DNA of 64,000 bases from Bdellovibrio bacteriovorus. GTDB lineage: Bacteria; Bdellovibrionota; Bdellovibrionia; Bdellovibrionales; Bdellovibrionaceae. The notes beneath the pieces were generated by a model. The model saw only the letters and a list, made by a program, of their open reading frames with translations, had not been told where the DNA came from and searched no databases. The stretch spans positions 317,384 to 381,383 of the forward strand of contig NZ_LUKD01000001.1 in the NCBI RefSeq assembly GCF_001592745.1, given 5' to 3'. Shown here piece after piece: positions 34,832 through 43,180 of this stretch. Numbering within the stretch: position 1 is the stretch's first letter; each line of letters begins with the position of its first letter. The translations under genes and the position numbers were made by a program.

Positions 34832-36084
34832 AACGCGATCACGCGCTGGTCATAGGAGCCGGAATTGCAGGCCTAGCTGCAGCCCAAGTTCTATCAGAAC
34901 ACTTTAAAAAGGTCACCGTCCTTGAAAAAGACCCGAGCATTGGGTCTAACAATGCACGTAGCGGTGTCCCTCAGGGGCGTCACCTTCATGTTTTGTTAAA
35001 GCGCGGGCATAAAATTCTCCGTCAGCTATTTCCAAAAATAGAAAAAGACTTCGAGGATTGCCCTTACATTGACTGGTCCCACGATACCGCATGGGAAAAT
35101 CGAGATGGCCTCTTTCCCCACTATCCGTCACTGATTCGCACGGAAGCCATGAGCCGTCCTCGTTTAGAGAGCCACATGCACTTCCACGTCTCCCAGAAAT
35201 CACGGATCGTGTTTCACAAAGCCGAGGTCGAAGAAATTTTCGTTGAACAAAACACCGTTAAACGTGTGCGTTGTAAAAACAATCTACTGTTCACAGCGGA
35301 TCTTGTGGTCATCGCTGGTGGTGCTTTTTTTCCGTTAAAAAGACTGCTACCCACGTTGTCGCTTGAGGCCTTCACGAAAAAAACTTCCATCAACATCACC
35401 TATCGTTCCGTTCAGTTCACAAAGGCCTCTTTGAAATTTCAAGATTTCAAACAATATTATTATCAGCTCTCGCCCCCCACAGACACGAGAGGGGCCGTGA
35501 TTGCACCGATAGAAAATGGCCGGTATGTCGCCACTTTGATCGAATACTCGTCTTCGCTAAAAGGCAAAGCAGATTTCGAAGACTTTATGAAAAGAGCTTT
35601 GCTTGTTCCAGGAAAACACTGTTTTTCCCTTCTGAAAGATGGTCAAGCACTGGGAGAACCGGCCTATTTCCACAAGTCCCACATGCACCTTCGCCGCTTG
35701 CATAAAGTTGTCGGATTTCCAGTAAATCTTGTTGTGGTAGGCGATGCGTTTTGTTCGCTGAATCCCGTTTTTGGCCAGGGAATGACGGTAGCTTTGGAAC
35801 AAGCCCTGCTTCTAAAAAAAATGCTTTCTCAAAAATATTTTACAAGCCGAAAGTTCCACAGCGACGCGGAGGCTTTACTTCGCGTTCCCTATCTACTTTC
35901 AAAGCTGGGTTCACAAACCCACCCTAGCTTCACCAAACGATACCTCGAGAATTATTTGCATCGCTGCCAAGAATCTTCAAAGCTGCACCTTCGCTTTTTA
36001 AAAACCCTGCACCTTGAAGGAAGCGTTCTTGATCTATTGGATTTCACGTCCTTCATTAAAACTCTACTCGGGAGACACTCATGA
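34828..36084 (+). CDS. FAD-dependent monooxygenase/epoxidase-like oxidoreductase
   Basis: A 418-residue flavoprotein. The N-terminal Rossmann motif is VIGAGIAGLAAAQVL, followed by SGVPQGRHLHVLL, a segment common to a group of geranylgeranyl-reductase or 2-polyprenyl-hydroxylase-like enzymes. The second FAD motif is VVGDAFCSLNPVFGQGM. No NAD(P)H site is visible as a separate domain. It overlaps its neighbours by 4 bp on both sides. In this operon it probably hydroxylates, epoxidises or reduces an isoprenoid intermediate. Confidence 0.87.
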   Translation: MKRDHALVIGAGIAGLAAAQVLSEHFKKVTVLEKDPSIGSNNARSGVPQGRHLHVLLKRGHKILRQLFPKIEKDFEDCPYIDWSHDTAWENRDGLFPHYPSLIRTEAMSRPRLESHMHFHVSQKSRIVFHKAEVEEIFVEQNTVKRVRCKNNLLFTADLVVIAGGAFFPLKRLLPTLSLEAFTKKTSINITYRSVQFTKASLKFQDFKQYYYQLSPPTDTRGAVIAPIENGRYVATLIEYSSSLKGKADFEDFMKRALLVPGKHCFSLLKDGQALGEPAYFHKSHMHLRRLHKVVGFPVNLVVVGDAFCSLNPVFGQGMTVALEQALLLKKMLSQKYFTSRKFHSDAEALLRVPYLLSKLGSQTHPSFTKRYLENYLHRCQESSKLHLRFLKTLHLEGSVLDLLDFTSFIKTLLGRHS

Positions 36085-36794
36085 TCAAGCTTCATCAATA
36101 TCCAGCCATTTGGGGATTACCCAGCTTGAGCCCTTTTTGCATCAAGGTGGAAATGTTTTTAAGAAAGAAAAACATTTCCTATCACGTGATCGTTGAAAAG
36201 AATCCCGCACGCGGTCCCAAGGGAAAGATGCCTTTTATTCGCGATGGCGATAAAGTCGTCCCCGACTCTTCTTTTATCTTGCAGCATCTTGCAAACACAC
36301 ACACCACGTCCGCTTTATCCGCTCTGAATAACGCTCAAGGAGTTGCCTTTCAAAAAATGATTGAAGAGCATTTGTACTTTATTTTGCTTTACAGCCGCTG
36401 GATAGATCCGAGGGGCTGGGAGGTCATAAAGAAAGATTTTTCTTCATTGTTTCCGCCCGTTGTTGGCACACCCTTTCTGCATTTCTTGCGACGGCGTCTG
36501 CGCAGCCAAGCCTATCTGCAAGGTCTAGGACGGCATTCCCAAGAAGAGGTTTATTTACTGGGAAAACAAGTAATGACAGCGCTGTCTGATTTTCTTGGCG
36601 ATAAGGCATATTTTCTAGGAGAGGAATTTACGACCTTGGACGCCACGGCCTATGCCTTTCTTATCACGATTCTAAAACAACCCATACCGAGCCCGTTACA
36701 AAAAGATCTTCTTAGCCACGCGAATCTTGTGGCCTATTGCCGGCGGGAAGAAGCGTTGTGCTTTCCTGAATTTGCAAAAGGGGTCACATCATGA
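36081..36794 (+). CDS. Glutathione S-transferase family protein
   Basis: A 237-residue protein with an N-terminal thioredoxin-fold domain whose SPFCIKVEMFLRKKNI segment carries the CxxV-type start of helix 1 typical of Ser/Cys GSTs, the cis-proline and glutathione contact region KMPFIRDGDKVVPDSS, and a helical C-terminal domain. It overlaps both neighbours by 4 bp. A GST inside an oxygenase operon can open an epoxide, isomerise a double bond or detoxify a reactive product; which applies here is not known. Confidence 0.88.
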   Translation: MIKLHQYPAIWGLPSLSPFCIKVEMFLRKKNISYHVIVEKNPARGPKGKMPFIRDGDKVVPDSSFILQHLANTHTTSALSALNNAQGVAFQKMIEEHLYFILLYSRWIDPRGWEVIKKDFSSLFPPVVGTPFLHFLRRRLRSQAYLQGLGRHSQEEVYLLGKQVMTALSDFLGDKAYFLGEEFTTLDATAYAFLITILKQPIPSPLQKDLLSHANLVAYCRREEALCFPEFAKGVTS

Positions 36795-37900
36795 AAACAC
36801 TGCAGCAGATACAACAACAAGCGCTACTTCACATGGAGTACGGTCGTCTGGAATTAGGTCCCTCTGTTTCGGCAAACCCTGTCAGCAGTTATTTAGATCT
36901 GGCTTTGTATGAAAAAGAAATGGACGGCATCGTTAAAAAAAGACCTTTACCCTGGATTGATTCATCTAAAGTAAAAAATGTCGGTGAATCCTACAGCGCC
37001 GAATTTTTGGGAGTGCCTATAATCGCGGTTCGCGATGAGCAGCGTAAAATCCGCGTTTATCTCAACGCCTGTCGACACCGTGGAGCACAGCTTAAAGTAG
37101 TGAAAGAAGAACAGATAAAATTGGTGTGTCCATTTCATGGCTGGTCTTATTCGACCAACGGAAACCCCTCGGAAATTCCCGAAAGGCAAAATTGTTTTGC
37201 GAGCGTATCTTCGACGGCCTTTCGTTTAAAAGAACTTCCTGCGTATGAAGCAGCCGGTATGATCTGGATTATTCTTTCGCAAGACGAATTTTCTTTCCCA
37301 TCCGCGTTTCAGCAATTACTCGAAGACCGCGAAGAGCTCGGCTTCCTCCCCAGGCACGCCCTGACGGAAAAATCATTTATTGCGAACTTCAATTGGAAGC
37401 TTGGCGTAGAGGCATTTCTTGAAGTTTATCACTTTACGCATGCCCATGCTCCTTATCTCGCACAGTTGCAATTTCCCAATCTCAGTATTTCAGACACGCA
37501 GGGGGAAAACTGCCGGATCGTCGTACCTTTAAGAAAGCCTTCGGAAGACACATCCCTTTTGCAATGGGCGCAAGTTATGTACTTTATTTTTCCTTCAAGT
37601 TTTTTGCTCTTTTATGACGACCACGTGGCTTTGATTTCATTGCTACCGCTTTCGATCAATCAGACGCTTTTTCGCGCGATTCCACTTGTGCCTAGTGAAG
37701 CCTCAAAAACAGATTCAAAGATCCAGCAAAAAATCGATTTTCTTGAAGTGATTATCGGACAAGATATTGAAATTTTAGAAGGCATTCAAAAAGGTCTTCA
37801 ATGCAAAGCCAATCGCCTCTTCACGTTCACGCGTCTGGAATACCTTCTTGCAAAATTCCATCAAGACTTGCACGTCGGTCTAAGCACGCAGGTCCCATGA
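36791..37900 (+). CDS. Rieske [2Fe-2S] non-heme iron oxygenase
   Basis: A 369-residue oxygenase alpha-subunit. The Rieske cluster is CRHRG...CPFHGWSY with Cys94, His96, Cys113 and His116. The mononuclear iron site is in the segment VEAFLEVYHFTHAHAP: His214 and His219 are spaced H-x4-H and preceded by the acidic residue usual for the family. It is the last gene of the operon, overlapping the GST by 4 bp. No dedicated ferredoxin reductase is present. It likely installs a further oxygen, desaturation or demethylation on the pathway product. Confidence 0.92.
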   Translation: MKTLQQIQQQALLHMEYGRLELGPSVSANPVSSYLDLALYEKEMDGIVKKRPLPWIDSSKVKNVGESYSAEFLGVPIIAVRDEQRKIRVYLNACRHRGAQLKVVKEEQIKLVCPFHGWSYSTNGNPSEIPERQNCFASVSSTAFRLKELPAYEAAGMIWIILSQDEFSFPSAFQQLLEDREELGFLPRHALTEKSFIANFNWKLGVEAFLEVYHFTHAHAPYLAQLQFPNLSISDTQGENCRIVVPLRKPSEDTSLLQWAQVMYFIFPSSFLLFYDDHVALISLLPLSINQTLFRAIPLVPSEASKTDSKIQQKIDFLEVIIGQDIEILEGIQKGLQCKANRLFTFTRLEYLLAKFHQDLHVGLSTQVP

Positions 37901-37907
37901 AAAGTAA

Positions 37908-37934
37908 AGAGCCACCCCAGGAGGAAGTGGCTCT
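37908..37934 (-). terminator. Rho-independent terminator of the iron-binding protein gene
   Basis: AGAGCCAC (37908-37915) pairs with GTGGCTCT (37927-37934). On the minus strand the stem is followed by TTTACTTTT, so it ends transcription of the gene at 37961-38956. On the plus strand the following bases are A-rich, so it does not obviously end the Rieske operon. Confidence 0.75.
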
Positions 37935-37960
37935 ATAAAAATTAAAAAAATAAATGCTAA

Positions 37961-38956
37961 TTACTTGTAACCAACTTTATTCATCAACTCTTTCGCCTTA
38001 GGAGCTTTTTCAGCGATTGTTCCAACATTTGTCGTGTCTTCAACAAATGCACCGAAGTTGATCAATGTTGGCGCAATTTCAGCTGTGCGGTTAGATGGGT
38101 ATTGGCTGAAACCGTTAGCGACTACTTCTTGAACTTTTTTAGAAGCAAGGTACTCAAGAAGCATGTTCGCTTCTTTCAAGTTCTTGGAAGCTTTCGTGAT
38201 ACCGATACCAACGCCATTGATGTGTGCACCAACGTCTTTTTGGTTTGAGAAGAAAGGTTTCACTGGGAAGCTTGGGTTGTCACGAACAAGAGGAGCCAAG
38301 TAGTAAGTGTTCGCAATACCTACAGAGCACGTGCCGCTAGCAATAGCGTGGATAAGATCTGTGTCACCTTTGATTGGATCAAGAGCTAAGTTATTCACCC
38401 AACCAGCAAAGATCTTCTCCGTTCTTTCTTCACCCAAGTGGTGAACGAAAGAAGCACCCAAAGCTTCGTTGTAAGAGTTGTTAGAAGTTCTTAGGCAAAG
38501 GTGGCCTTCCCATTTCGAGTCTGCCAAGTCTTCATAAGTCGACAAGTCCGCTGGGTTTACTTTGTTTGTGTTGTACATGATCACGCGCGCACGATAGAAA
38601 ATCAAAAACCATCTGTTGTTCGCGTCAATCAAGTGAGCCGGAATGTTTTGAGTAACATACGGGGCATTGAAAGCTTGCAAAAGGCCTTTGCTATCAGCTT
38701 GTCCTAAGTAAACGATATCTTTATCAAGGTACAAGTCAGCGGGCGTGTTCGCGCCTTCCGCTGCCAGACGATTCACAAGATCAGCAGAACCTGCATTGAC
38801 CACTTCTACTTGGATGCCAGTAGCTTGAGTGAAGGGAGCAAAAATAGGTCCCAAACGAGCACCGTCGTAAGAAGAGTAAACGACCAATTTATCAGTTTTA
38901 GCGAAGCTGATGCTTGCAACTAGAGACAAAAGAACGCCAACGATCAATTTTGACAT
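37961..38956 (-). CDS. Fe(3+)-type ABC transporter substrate-binding protein
   Basis: A 331-residue periplasmic binding protein starting at 38956, where AAAGGAAATCTGTC precedes ATG and a signal peptide (MSKLIVGVLLSLVASISFA) follows. The longer frame to 38998 lacks these. Sequence such as KLVVYSSYDGARLGPIF, LYLDKDIVYLG and GTCSVGIANTYYLA belongs to the FbpA/FutA group that binds ferric iron with tyrosines. No permease or ATPase gene is adjacent, so it must pair with components elsewhere or act alone. The preceding gene cluster is convergent. Confidence 0.9.
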   Translation of the reverse strand: MSKLIVGVLLSLVASISFAKTDKLVVYSSYDGARLGPIFAPFTQATGIQVEVVNAGSADLVNRLAAEGANTPADLYLDKDIVYLGQADSKGLLQAFNAPYVTQNIPAHLIDANNRWFLIFYRARVIMYNTNKVNPADLSTYEDLADSKWEGHLCLRTSNNSYNEALGASFVHHLGEERTEKIFAGWVNNLALDPIKGDTDLIHAIASGTCSVGIANTYYLAPLVRDNPSFPVKPFFSNQKDVGAHINGVGIGITKASKNLKEANMLLEYLASKKVQEVVANGFSQYPSNRTAEIAPTLINFGAFVEDTTNVGTIAEKAPKAKELMNKVGYK

Positions 38957-39151
38957 GACAGATTTCCTTTCACTTTGTGTTGGCGGGTTGTCGGCCATAT
39001 CAGAGCGAAAGTCAAAGAATCGGGATTTTGTAGTCAGTAGGTTTTCAACTACGAGGTGATTAGGTCGCTAAGTAGATTTAACTGAAAATTATACCCGCCT
39101 TAGAGGGCAAACACCCTTTTATCAATCATCAATAAGGCCGATATTTAGCGG

Positions 39152-39177
39152 GAGGCCCGACCGCACAGTCGAGCCTC
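39152..39177. repeat. Imperfect hairpin behind the OlsB-like gene
   Basis: GAGGCCCGAC (39152-39161) pairs with GTCGAGCCTC (39168-39177) with one mismatch. No T-run follows, so a terminator role is uncertain. Confidence 0.35.
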
Positions 39178-39182
39178 AATAC

Positions 39183-40022
39183 CTATTTCGCTAATGAAAA
39201 ACGAGACGCCAAACTTTGCGCCAAATCTTCTTTACGCAAAACCGTCAATAAATCGATGCAATCAAAGTCCTCGTCAAAAGCGGGTTCGCAAGCAACCTGG
39301 GCGCCCAACTTCAGATAAGATTTCAAAAGAGATGGAATTAGGTCTTGAGCTTCTGCTGATTGCTCTTCGGTCAAACCCTTATCGAAGTACTCGAACCAAT
39401 TTTTAAAATCCGGCATCGTAAATTTCTTCGTGGGCTTGCAAGGATATTTTTGTGACACCAAGCCTTGGTCCACAAGGTACTTATGAGTCAACGCCGCTTC
39501 CCGAGGCGAGTTGATTTTTAAACTCGAGCAGCCAAAAAGAACTTTGGTGCCGCTTAAGTTCATGTACTCTGCTATTCCTCTCCACAGTAAAGAGATGATA
39601 GAGCCTTTGCGAAAGTCTTTATGAATGCAGGCGCGCCCCAGCTCTAAGAAGGGACCATCATTCTCTCTAAAAAAATTTTGCAATTCAAATTCTAAAGCGG
39701 TGTAAGACTCTTTTGAAAAGGTTGAGCAGTTCACACGATAAGTGCCAATGATCTTTTTTAGTTCCTTATGAACGATGATCAAATGGTCAAAGTAGTAATC
39801 AAATTTATCAAAATCCAATCCCGCCCCTGTCATCCCGCGGAACTCTTGATTGAACACTTCATGACGAAGACGAAAGCTTTCAATCAACTCTTCAGGCGTC
39901 TCTGCGGTTTTAATCACATAAGAGCCCACTTCAATATTCATATTGATTTTGGCTTTGAACTTATGGACTCGATTCCAACGAAGCTGTGTAGTCTGCTTTA
40001 ATTGATCGACCAATGCCATCAT
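39183..40022 (-). CDS. OlsB-like ornithine N-acyltransferase (hemolysin-like GNAT)
   Basis: A 279-residue GNAT protein of the hemolysin/OlsB group: SFRLRHEVFNQEF, LIIVHKELKKIIGTYRVN, FLELGRACIHKDFRKGSIISLLWRGIAEYM and LFGCSSL are the family landmarks. OlsB moves a 3-hydroxyacyl group from ACP to the amine of ornithine, giving lyso-ornithine lipid. I use the start at 40022 because AGGGGGAAATCT precedes it, although it overlaps the arginase gene by 62 bp; an internal ATG at 39941 would avoid the overlap but has no ribosome site. An arginase upstream can supply ornithine and a PlsC-type acyltransferase is divergent. An FeeM-like N-acyl amino acid synthase is the alternative. Confidence 0.78.
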   Translation of the reverse strand: MMALVDQLKQTTQLRWNRVHKFKAKINMNIEVGSYVIKTAETPEELIESFRLRHEVFNQEFRGMTGAGLDFDKFDYYFDHLIIVHKELKKIIGTYRVNCSTFSKESYTALEFELQNFFRENDGPFLELGRACIHKDFRKGSIISLLWRGIAEYMNLSGTKVLFGCSSLKINSPREAALTHKYLVDQGLVSQKYPCKPTKKFTMPDFKNWFEYFDKGLTEEQSAEAQDLIPSLLKSYLKLGAQVACEPAFDEDFDCIDLLTVLRKEDLAQSLASRFSLAK

Positions 40023-40911
40023 AGATTTCCCCCTGGTGAAACAAGGACGTTAAAAATTGAAGAGCTGCAAAATAGGTTTTAAAGACATCGTCAGCACTTC
40101 CCAAAAAGGGGTTCACCTCGACGACATCCACTGAACGTAAAGACGAATGCTGCGAAAGAGTCCGCCCTAGTGTCATTACCTCATCTAATGTGAGGCCCGA
40201 AGAGACAGGAACGCCCGTTGAAGGAGCGACTTCGGGGCTAAGGCTGTCGATATCAAAACTTACGTGCAAAGGCTTTCCTTGAACCTTAGAAAGAACTTTG
40301 CGAGAGACTGCACTCATTCCTTGAGTGCGAACATCTGAGGCGGTAAAAGCCGTGATCCCCAACTCGCGAACAATTTCTTTTTCAAAAGGGTCTAGATCCC
40401 TCACACCGACGTAAATAAGGCGGTCCGCACGAAGAGAATTCTGAATCCACGGAAAATGAGAGGACGCAACTCCCTGCACGTTTAACAAAATGGACAAAGG
40501 CATGCCGTGCAAGTTCCCGCTTAATGAATATTCAGGAAGATTCACATCCGTATGCGCATCAACCCAAACGACGTACCCCTCTGGATTCTGAAAAGCAAAG
40601 GCTCCCACTGTGGCCAACGCCACGCTGTGATCGCCGCCCCAATTTAAAAGAACTTCAGGCTGTTTCAGAAGATACTGAATTCTTGCATAGGCTTCTTTAT
40701 AAGGAAGCCAGTTAAAAGCCGAAATTTCGTCTGCAGAACGCAGCTTTATTCCGAAAGGTTCGGGGCACAGGACTTCTCCACAATCCACCAAATTGAATCC
40801 CTGCTTTTTCAGGAAAGGAAAGTACTGACGAAAGTATTCGTGAGAGCTCTTGAGTCCATTTTGCTCTTGGCCGACTTCAAAGCCGAGGCCCAGAAAATTG
40901 ATTTCCTTCAT
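39961..40911 (-). CDS. Arginase/agmatinase family protein
   Basis: A 316-residue ureohydrolase. The binuclear manganese ligands are visible in GGDHSVALA, WVDAHTDVN and VSFDIDSLSP. True arginases cleave arginine to ornithine and urea; agmatinase or formiminoglutamase activities share the same motifs, so the exact substrate is inferred. It runs into the OlsB-like gene with a 62-bp overlap, which argues for arginase: the product ornithine is the substrate of the next enzyme. ATG at 40911 is preceded by only a weak purine stretch. Confidence 0.85.
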   Translation of the reverse strand: MKEINFLGLGFEVGQEQNGLKSSHEYFRQYFPFLKKQGFNLVDCGEVLCPEPFGIKLRSADEISAFNWLPYKEAYARIQYLLKQPEVLLNWGGDHSVALATVGAFAFQNPEGYVVWVDAHTDVNLPEYSLSGNLHGMPLSILLNVQGVASSHFPWIQNSLRADRLIYVGVRDLDPFEKEIVRELGITAFTASDVRTQGMSAVSRKVLSKVQGKPLHVSFDIDSLSPEVAPSTGVPVSSGLTLDEVMTLGRTLSQHSSLRSVDVVEVNPFLGSADDVFKTYFAALQFLTSLFHQGEIYDGIGRSIKADYTASLESSP

Positions 40912-41020
40912 TAAGTAAAGGGTGAAAGGAAAAATACATTTTGTCGTGTCATGGTTTTGTCAGGCTGCCTTGACTTAATCAAAACATTGCTTCTTTCATT
41001 CATGCCATTATGATCAGGGC

Positions 41021-41728
41021 ATGAAAGCCATTACATCATTCACTGATTCTGTGGGACTCTTCGCAAAAACTTATCACTATTTGCAAAAATCAAAACATCC
41101 TGAAGCCAGCGTTGAAGATCTTAAACTTCAGTGGGCCAAAGACATGCTTTCTCGCCTGCGCATTGATCTTGAAATTTCCGGGAAAGTTTCAGAGCAGAAA
41201 TCCCTGCTGTTCCTGGGGAATCACGTGAGTTACTTAGACATTCCGCTTCTTATGAGCACAGTCAGGGGTCTTTCGTTTGTCGCGAAAGAAGAGGTCCGCT
41301 CATGGCCCGTTATCGGATCGGCGGCGAAAAAAATTGAAACTGTCTTTGTGAAACGTGAAAGCGGTTCTTCCCGACAGCTCGCAAGGCAGTCTATTCAGAA
41401 CGCATTGACCCGCGGCCAGCGCGTCGCCATCTTCCCTTCTGGGACCACTTGCATGCATGAAAAGAAATCGTGGCGTCGAGGGGCATTTGAAATCGCGCAC
41501 GAAAAGAATCTTCTCTTTCAACCTTTTCGTATCACCTACTTACCCTTAAGAGCTGCCGCGTATATTGATGATGACTTTTTGCCTACACACTTATTCAATC
41601 TTTTTGGTCTAGAGCGAATTCACGCCAAATTGGAATTCCACGACCCCGTGCGAATTAAAGATCCGGTTGTGGATTGTGAATATTGGCAAAACTGGACGAA
41701 GAGCTTCGTCACTGCCCGCCAAAACTAA
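41021..41728 (+). CDS. PlsC/OlsA-type lysophospholipid acyltransferase
   Basis: A 235-residue 1-acylglycerol-3-phosphate acyltransferase family protein. The catalytic HX4D is NHVSYLD, the second block is VKRESGSSRQ and the third is FPSGTTC, replacing the usual EGTRS. OlsA adds the second fatty acid to lyso-ornithine lipid. It is divergent from the arginase-OlsB pair with about 110 bp of shared upstream DNA. A general PlsC role in phospholipid synthesis cannot be excluded. Confidence 0.85.
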   Translation: MKAITSFTDSVGLFAKTYHYLQKSKHPEASVEDLKLQWAKDMLSRLRIDLEISGKVSEQKSLLFLGNHVSYLDIPLLMSTVRGLSFVAKEEVRSWPVIGSAAKKIETVFVKRESGSSRQLARQSIQNALTRGQRVAIFPSGTTCMHEKKSWRRGAFEIAHEKNLLFQPFRITYLPLRAAAYIDDDFLPTHLFNLFGLERIHAKLEFHDPVRIKDPVVDCEYWQNWTKSFVTARQN

Positions 41729-41729
41729 G

Positions 41730-41751
41730 GCGGCACAGCCGCGTTTATTTT
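41730..41751 (+). terminator. Terminator of the acyltransferase gene
   Basis: GCGGC-ACA-GCCGC followed by GTTTATTTT, two bases behind the stop codon. The stem is short (5 bp) but the T-rich tail fits. Confidence 0.55.
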
Positions 41752-42257
41752 CGATTCTTCTTAGCAATGGATAAAAGAAACGCGTTTTCGCCCTTCTTAC
41801 TGATCTTGGCTTTCGGAGTTACCGTCTTCTTGACGGGTCTCTCTGTCTTTTCGGCTTTGGTGAGTTCAGAAGATTTTACCGGAAGTCCTAGTAACATATT
41901 ACCGCGCGAAATTTCACGCATCATCTGCTTGACCTCGTCTTCGAAGTTTTCAGACTCTGCCGGAATATAAAGCCAGTCTTTATTTGCCGGATGATTTTCT
42001 AAAAAAAGATATTTCAGAAAAAAAGCGTTCTGAGCTTTTTTCTCAATTGGAAAGATGCATCCATTCCAAAGCTCAAACGGATAACTGACGCCTTTGTGTT
42101 CATAAAGCCCGCGACGCTCGACCAGAATAAGGACAAGCTTCATATCGACATAATAAGCCATCCCCCCGTTTTTAGGGGCGCAGTCATAACCAACAGGTAA
42201 AAGCTCTTCAATCCATAAAAGATTGCGGAGGGGTGAGTGTTCCATGCGACCCAGCAT
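41745..42257 (-). CDS. Hypothetical protein, possible TfoX-N-like fold
   Basis: A 170-residue soluble protein. The centre (NGGMAYYVDMKLVLILVER, then FELWNGCIFPIEKKAQ) resembles the N-terminal TfoX/Sxy domain in layout, but I cannot confirm it. The C-terminal 40 residues are lysine-rich and low complexity (VKKTVTPKAKISKKG). Two start codons are possible (42257 and 42245), both with weak ribosome sites. It converges with the acyltransferase gene. No function assigned. Confidence 0.6.
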   Translation of the reverse strand: MLGRMEHSPLRNLLWIEELLPVGYDCAPKNGGMAYYVDMKLVLILVERRGLYEHKGVSYPFELWNGCIFPIEKKAQNAFFLKYLFLENHPANKDWLYIPAESENFEDEVKQMMREISRGNMLLGLPVKSSELTKAEKTERPVKKTVTPKAKISKKGENAFLLSIAKKNRK

Positions 42258-42359
42258 ACACCAAAACGCCAGGTTTCACTAAATGTAGTTTTCTTGATTA
42301 CACAATAATGAATATCCGAAAGATCTCTTTATCCCTAAAATCAGGTCTGGAGGTGTCTT

Positions 42360-43022
42360 ATCAAATTCACAAAGTTTATTGACCGAGAAGATGCCGCCCA
42401 CCGCCTTTCCGCATTTTTAAAAGAAAAAGGGCATCCCCGCAGCCCCAATTCCGTGCTGTTAGCACTTCCTCGTGGCGGCGTTCCTATTGCTCATGAGCTG
42501 GCACAATCATTGGATATTCCCTATGATGTTTTAATCGTAAGAAAAATTGGTCATCCTGAAAATGCCGAATACGGAATCGGCGCCCTGACGGAGGAAAACA
42601 TTCTTTGGATCAACCCCGAGATTCCTCCTGACTTCAGACCATCGCAAAAATTGGTACAAAGAATTATTGATGATGAAAAGGCGGAACTTCAGCGACGACT
42701 GCAATTATATCGGAATGGCAAAAGCCTCAAAGACTTGAAAGGAATGACCGTCTATCTGGTGGATGACGGTCTCGCAACAGGTGTAACTGCTCGGGTCGCC
42801 GCAAAATACATTCGGGATAAAGGCGCAAAAGAAATTTATCTGGTGGTTCCCGCGGGTTCAACCAGAGCGTCAAAACAAATGCGCCAAGAAATCACTGACG
42901 TGCTCAGCCTTATTGAAACAGACGACTTCGCTTTCGTCGGACAGTTCTACGAGTCCTTTAACCAAGTGCCAGATGAAGAAGTCATGAAACTTCTCCGCTC
43001 TCGGCCGAAGAGATTCTCTTAA
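42360..43022 (+). CDS. Phosphoribosyltransferase domain protein with apparent ATC start
   Basis: About 220 residues. The family N-terminus (FIDREDAAHRLSAFL) is encoded in frame upstream of the first conventional start, a GTG at 42453, which would remove 31 conserved residues. In the open frame after the stop at 42336 the only well-placed codon is ATC at 42360, six bases after TGGAGG. The domain has ALPRGGVPIAHELA, the PRPP-binding loop VYLVDDGLATGVTA and VVPAGS. These proteins (type seen in stress or dormancy genes, sometimes fused to hydrolases) have unknown substrates. Whether ATC is really used, or the base is an error for ATG, needs checking. Confidence 0.8.
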   Translation: MKFTKFIDREDAAHRLSAFLKEKGHPRSPNSVLLALPRGGVPIAHELAQSLDIPYDVLIVRKIGHPENAEYGIGALTEENILWINPEIPPDFRPSQKLVQRIIDDEKAELQRRLQLYRNGKSLKDLKGMTVYLVDDGLATGVTARVAAKYIRDKGAKEIYLVVPAGSTRASKQMRQEITDVLSLIETDDFAFVGQFYESFNQVPDEEVMKLLRSRPKRFS

Positions 43023-43180
43023 AACTTCCCTTCATATTTGCGCTTTTCCACTGATCAAAATATCGGCACTAAAAATAGCATTATCGAGATTGGCCATCTC
43101 TTTATAAACCGCCGTATCAGGCTGAAATCACTATATTTCATATGGCGTTTGTTCTGTTCAATTTTCACTGACTTTTTATA

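Noticed and set aside
37908-37934. Terminator for the P450-Rieske operon
   Set aside because: Bases after the stem on the plus strand are A-rich; the T-run exists only on the minus strand, fitting the opposite gene.
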